A DNA stretch of 64,000 bases, taken from positions 129,073 to 193,072 of the forward strand of contig CAKZOI010000035.1 in assembly GCA_937136395.1 (NCBI GenBank), written 5' to 3'. The notes beneath the pieces were generated by a model that did no database searches, was not told the origin of the DNA, and worked only from the letters and a program-made list of their open reading frames with translations. Source of the stretch: an uncultured Opitutia bacterium (GTDB lineage: Bacteria; Verrucomicrobiota; Verrucomicrobiia; Opitutales; Coraliomargaritaceae). Both the position numbers and the translations under genes were made by a program. This document shows, one piece after another, positions 61,483 to 64,000 of this stretch; within the stretch, counting starts at the first letter, position 1, and each line of letters opens with the position of its first letter.

Positions 61483-63068
61483 GCCGCCTCCGCGCAGCGT
61501 ATTCCATCGAGCGCAGCGCTGACGATTCCACCGGCGTAGCCGGCGCCTTCGCCGCAGGGGAAGAGACCTTTGACTTCGGGGTGTTGTAAACTGTCTTTGT
61601 CGCGGGGGATTCTCACGGGAGAACTGGTTCTTGTTTCGAAGCCGATGAGGTTGCAGTCTTCGGTGATGTAGCCGCGCATTTGTTGTCCAAACATAGTGAG
61701 TCCGCGTTGCATGCGGCTGACGATCCAGTCGGGAAGGAGTTCGTCGATGCGCGACGGAACGATGCCGGGGAAGTAGCTGGTCTTGGGTAAGTCTTGCGAG
61801 GTCTTGCCTTTGAGGAAATCGGTGACGCGTTGCCCGGGGGCGACTTGGCCTTCGCCTCCGCCGGCTTGTTTGGCGGCGACTTCGAGTGCTTTTTGAAAGG
61901 CAATCCCGGCGAGCACGCCGTGCGCTTTGACGAAAGGCTCGGTGTCTTCGGGCTCAACGGTGACGACCATGCCGCTATTGGCAAAAGGGGAGTCGCGGCG
62001 AGCGAGGCTCATCCCATTGACGACGACTTCGTCATTTTCAGTGGCGGCGGGCACGATGAATCCACCCGGGCACATGCAGAACGAGTGGACGCCACGACCG
62101 TCGATCTTGGTCGCGAGTCGATAGCTGGCGGCGGGCAAGAGGCGTGGGCGTTCGGTGCCTTGCTGGTAATGATATTGCACTGAGTCGATTAAGGGTTGCG
62201 GGTGCTCGATCCGCACACCGACCGCGAAGGGCTTTTGTTCGAGCAGAATGTTTTGCTCGGCGAGTTGCTCGTAGATGTCGCGAGCGGAGTGTCCGGTGGC
62301 GAGGATGACCTTGTTGCTAAGGAACTCGCGTTCGTCCACGGTGCGCACGCCTTGGATTGCGCCGTCGTTTAGAATGAAGTCTTTGACCTTGGCACCGAAG
62401 TGCACTTCGCCGCCTGCCTCGAGTATTGATTGGCGCATCGCCATGACGACTTTGGGCAGGAGGTTGGAGCCGATGTGTGGGTGAGCATCGATGAGAATAC
62501 GTTCGGGTGCGCCGTGGGCGACCAGTGTTTCGTAGATGGTGCGCACGGGTCCGCGTTTGGTGGCGCGGGTGTAGAGTTTGCCATCGGAGTAGGTGCCGGC
62601 GCCGCCTTCGCCGAAGCAGTAGTTGGAGTCTTCGATCACACGGCCTTCTTTGAGAATGGGGCCGAGGTCGAAGCGCCGCGCGGAGGCGTCCTTACCGCGT
62701 TCGAGAATGACGGGCTTCATACCGAGCTCGATACAACGCAGGGCGGCAAACATACCCGCAGGTCCGCAGCCGACGATGACTACGGTGGGGCAGTTGCTGG
62801 AAAGTTTGGTGTAGTGCGGTTCGGGCGCGGGGACTGCGGGGAGCTTTTTGCCAAGGCCGACTTGGAGGCGGAGTTGCACTTTGACCTGACGTTGCCGGGC
62901 ATCGATGGAATGTTTAAGTAAGCGCAGGTCTGCGATGTCAGCGAGTGGACGGTCCAATTTCTTGGCAACCGCAGCTTTTTGCGCGGCAAGGTCTTCGGAT
63001 TGCTCGAGTGGCAATACGATGTCCACGACGGTGGGCTCGTGGGCGGAATCTGTAGTATCTGTCGACAT
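61476..63068 (-). CDS. FAD-dependent oxidoreductase, COG2509-type
   Basis: Large flavoprotein, 530 residues, of the uncharacterised FAD-dependent dehydrogenase group. After an N-terminal domain (about 1-90) comes the FAD-binding motif VVIVGCGPAGMFAALRCIELGMKPVILERG. It continues with NYCFGEGGAGTYSDGKLYTRATKRG, VILATGHSARDIYEQL, FAVGVRIEHPQPLIDSVQY and the closing GEGAGYAGGIVSAALDGIRCAEA. Substrate unknown. The gene ends inside boundary element C, so the island sits directly behind it. Confidence 0.9.
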   Translation of the reverse strand: MSTDTTDSAHEPTVVDIVLPLEQSEDLAAQKAAVAKKLDRPLADIADLRLLKHSIDARQRQVKVQLRLQVGLGKKLPAVPAPEPHYTKLSSNCPTVVIVGCGPAGMFAALRCIELGMKPVILERGKDASARRFDLGPILKEGRVIEDSNYCFGEGGAGTYSDGKLYTRATKRGPVRTIYETLVAHGAPERILIDAHPHIGSNLLPKVVMAMRQSILEAGGEVHFGAKVKDFILNDGAIQGVRTVDEREFLSNKVILATGHSARDIYEQLAEQNILLEQKPFAVGVRIEHPQPLIDSVQYHYQQGTERPRLLPAASYRLATKIDGRGVHSFCMCPGGFIVPAATENDEVVVNGMSLARRDSPFANSGMVVTVEPEDTEPFVKAHGVLAGIAFQKALEVAAKQAGGGEGQVAPGQRVTDFLKGKTSQDLPKTSYFPGIVPSRIDELLPDWIVSRMQRGLTMFGQQMRGYITEDCNLIGFETRTSSPVRIPRDKDSLQHPEVKGLFPCGEGAGYAGGIVSAALDGIRCAEAAE

Positions 63069-63104
63069 TCGGGAATAGTTCTCTGCGGCAGTGTATCTCT
63101 TATA

Positions 63105-63180
63105 GGTCAGGAGTTAGGAGTTAGAATAAAATACCACTTACTTCAGAACTGACTCCTGTCTTCTGAATTCTGTCTCCTGT
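63105..63180. repeat. Word-like repeat (GAATTCTG/TCTCCTG family)
   Basis: Contains TCTGAATTCTGTCTCCTG on one side and CAGGAGTTAGGAGTTAGAAT on the other. Related words flank the gap between serA and plsY (2696-2724 and 2854-2880). Confidence 0.5.
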
Positions 63181-63223
63181 TTTAAAAACTGTCACCCATT
63201 AGTAAACCTTCGATCACTTTAAA

Positions 63224-63700
63224 ATGAAATTTCTCTCTATTGCTTTCCTCTTTATTTTGTCCTCCGCATTTACTTTCGGTGCGAGTGCTTTGCAGCATGA
63301 GGTGCGCGCCAAGCAGTTTTCACTGAAAAAGCAACTGATTCTGGAGGGCTATGACGTGGTGAGCTATCAGCAGGAGAGCGGCCCGAAGAAGGGGAGCAAG
63401 GCGCACCGTGCGGACTACAAGGGCGTGCTGTATTATTTTGCGAGCGAGGCGAATCGGACGACGTTTCTGGAGGATCCGGAGCACTACGAGCCACTTTATG
63501 GGGGTTGGTGCGCCTATGCGATGCTGGAAGGTGGGAAGACCAAAGTGAACCCGAAGAGCTTCAAGATCGTGGAAGATCGCTTGTTGGTTTTTTACGACGG
63601 AATTTTGGGGGACACCTTGAAGCTTTGGAATGAGTTCGAGGAGCAAGATGGGGCTTTGATTCAAAAAGCGGACGCAGCTTGGGAAGCGATTTTGAAGTAA
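63224..63700 (+). CDS. YHS-domain exported protein
   Basis: A 158-residue protein with a signal peptide (MKFLSIAFLFILSSAFTFGASA). The YHS core is clear: LILEGYDVVSYQQESGPKKGSKAHRADYKGVLYYFASEANRTTFLEDPEHYEPLYGGWCAYAMLEG. The family is found in metal-handling and unknown exported proteins. It is not fused to a P-type ATPase. No neighbours give further clues. Confidence 0.9.
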   Translation: MKFLSIAFLFILSSAFTFGASALQHEVRAKQFSLKKQLILEGYDVVSYQQESGPKKGSKAHRADYKGVLYYFASEANRTTFLEDPEHYEPLYGGWCAYAMLEGGKTKVNPKSFKIVEDRLLVFYDGILGDTLKLWNEFEEQDGALIQKADAAWEAILK

Positions 63701-64000
63701 GGGGACGAATTTCGGCTCGTTGCTCTGTTGGTCAGCGTAGCTGACGACCGCTTATGCTTGCTAATGGACGCTTATTGATATAAGGGGTGAATTATTAGCG
63801 TCCATCAGCGCAAATAAGCGGTTTCCAGCTCTGCTGGATCTACGGTGCTCTGGTGCCTCCTGCTCTCTTACTCTTAATCATAATCTAAGCGTTTGAGAGG
63901 CATCCATAGGATTCTACCAGAGGATTAAGATTAAGAGTAGGATTAGGAGTTAGACGGATTTCCTACGGTGCCTGTCTGCTGCTTTGAGTTTGCCTCATTG
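63701..64000. repeat. Repeat-filled tail of the window
   Basis: It contains a hairpin GTCAGC-GTA-GCTGAC (63731-63745), an inverted pair of the AACCG-word family (63745-63830; words CTTATG/CTTATT and CTTATT/CTAATA), and AGATTAAGAGTAGGATTAGG words at about 63930-63950. No gene was seen. Confidence 0.6.

Overview
The window looks like a chromosomal segment of a Verrucomicrobiota bacterium, most plausibly of the Opitutia (Puniceicoccales or Coraliomargarita-like). This is inferred from gene content: a stand-alone SWIB protein, an SHD1-thioredoxin protein, a DUF1080/ThuA/Gfo-Idh-MocA sugar cluster, a DUF5722 glycosidase-like protein, a eukaryote-type UDP-sugar pyrophosphorylase and a carboxynorspermidine dehydrogenase. 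Shine-Dalgarno sequences are weak or absent before many genes. Base composition is moderate and fairly even, except for an AT-richer island at about 59.1-61.45 kb. Species cannot be named from the sequence alone.

Layout. 0-10 kb is housekeeping: the 3' part of hemN, serA, plsY, hom, rpsU, a TIM-barrel epimerase-like gene, two small heat-shock proteins, rpsB-tsf. 10-20 kb: a lipoprotein, carboxynorspermidine dehydrogenase, ygfZ with a small coupled gene, an HU protein, an ExeA/GspB-like pair, an FtsB/DivIC-like protein, and a UDP-sugar pyrophosphorylase next to a phosphohexomutase. 20-25 kb: a minus-strand operon (TPR protein, signal-peptide protein, ExbB/TolQ-like channel) joined by 4-base ATGA overlaps, then tRNA-Pro. 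25.5-33.7 kb: a sugar locus with a DUF5722 protein, an AraC-type regulator with a PAS domain, an epimerase, DUF1080-ThuA, ThuA, Gfo/Idh/MocA and an NTF2-like protein; it fits oxidation-dependent (3-keto) glycoside breakdown. 34-38 kb: a MazG-like protein, two duplicated small-RNA-like units, a CaCA-type exchanger, and a metal permease facing a DtxR/MntR regulator. 38-51.5 kb: SWIB, aroQ, Nif3-like, tcdA, small membrane proteins and lipoproteins, pgi, ilvD, scpB-pheA-DUF167, a FadL-type gene broken by one stop codon, panD. 51.7-54.2 kb: a TonB-dependent receptor behind a Fur-box-like palindrome, then a Fur-family regulator. 54-64 kb: thioredoxin-like, DUF2062, M60-like peptidase, the cassette-like island with vapBC, a COG2509-type flavoprotein and a YHS protein.

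The most distinctive feature is the intergenic DNA. It is full of short palindromic elements that begin with GTAG or GGAG next to a hairpin and are often arranged as inverted pairs, the architecture of REP/BIME elements. In the best family the flank (GTAGCGCA) and loop (GTCTC) are fixed while the stem changes from copy to copy and stays complementary. One pair lies inside a coding region and supplies the n-region of a signal peptide. No REP-associated transposase is visible here.

Two other signals deserve attention. First, two paralogous transcription units (34.50-34.60 and 34.86-34.96 kb) each have an ECF-sigma-like promoter (GAAC, 16 bases, CGTCTA), a transcript of about 70 nt without an ORF, and an intrinsic terminator. 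Second, the AT-rich island has a repeated boundary element (CAATG-N-CGCTA ... CTCCAC, spaced 27-28 bases) directly after three gene modules, resembling a small gene-cassette array.
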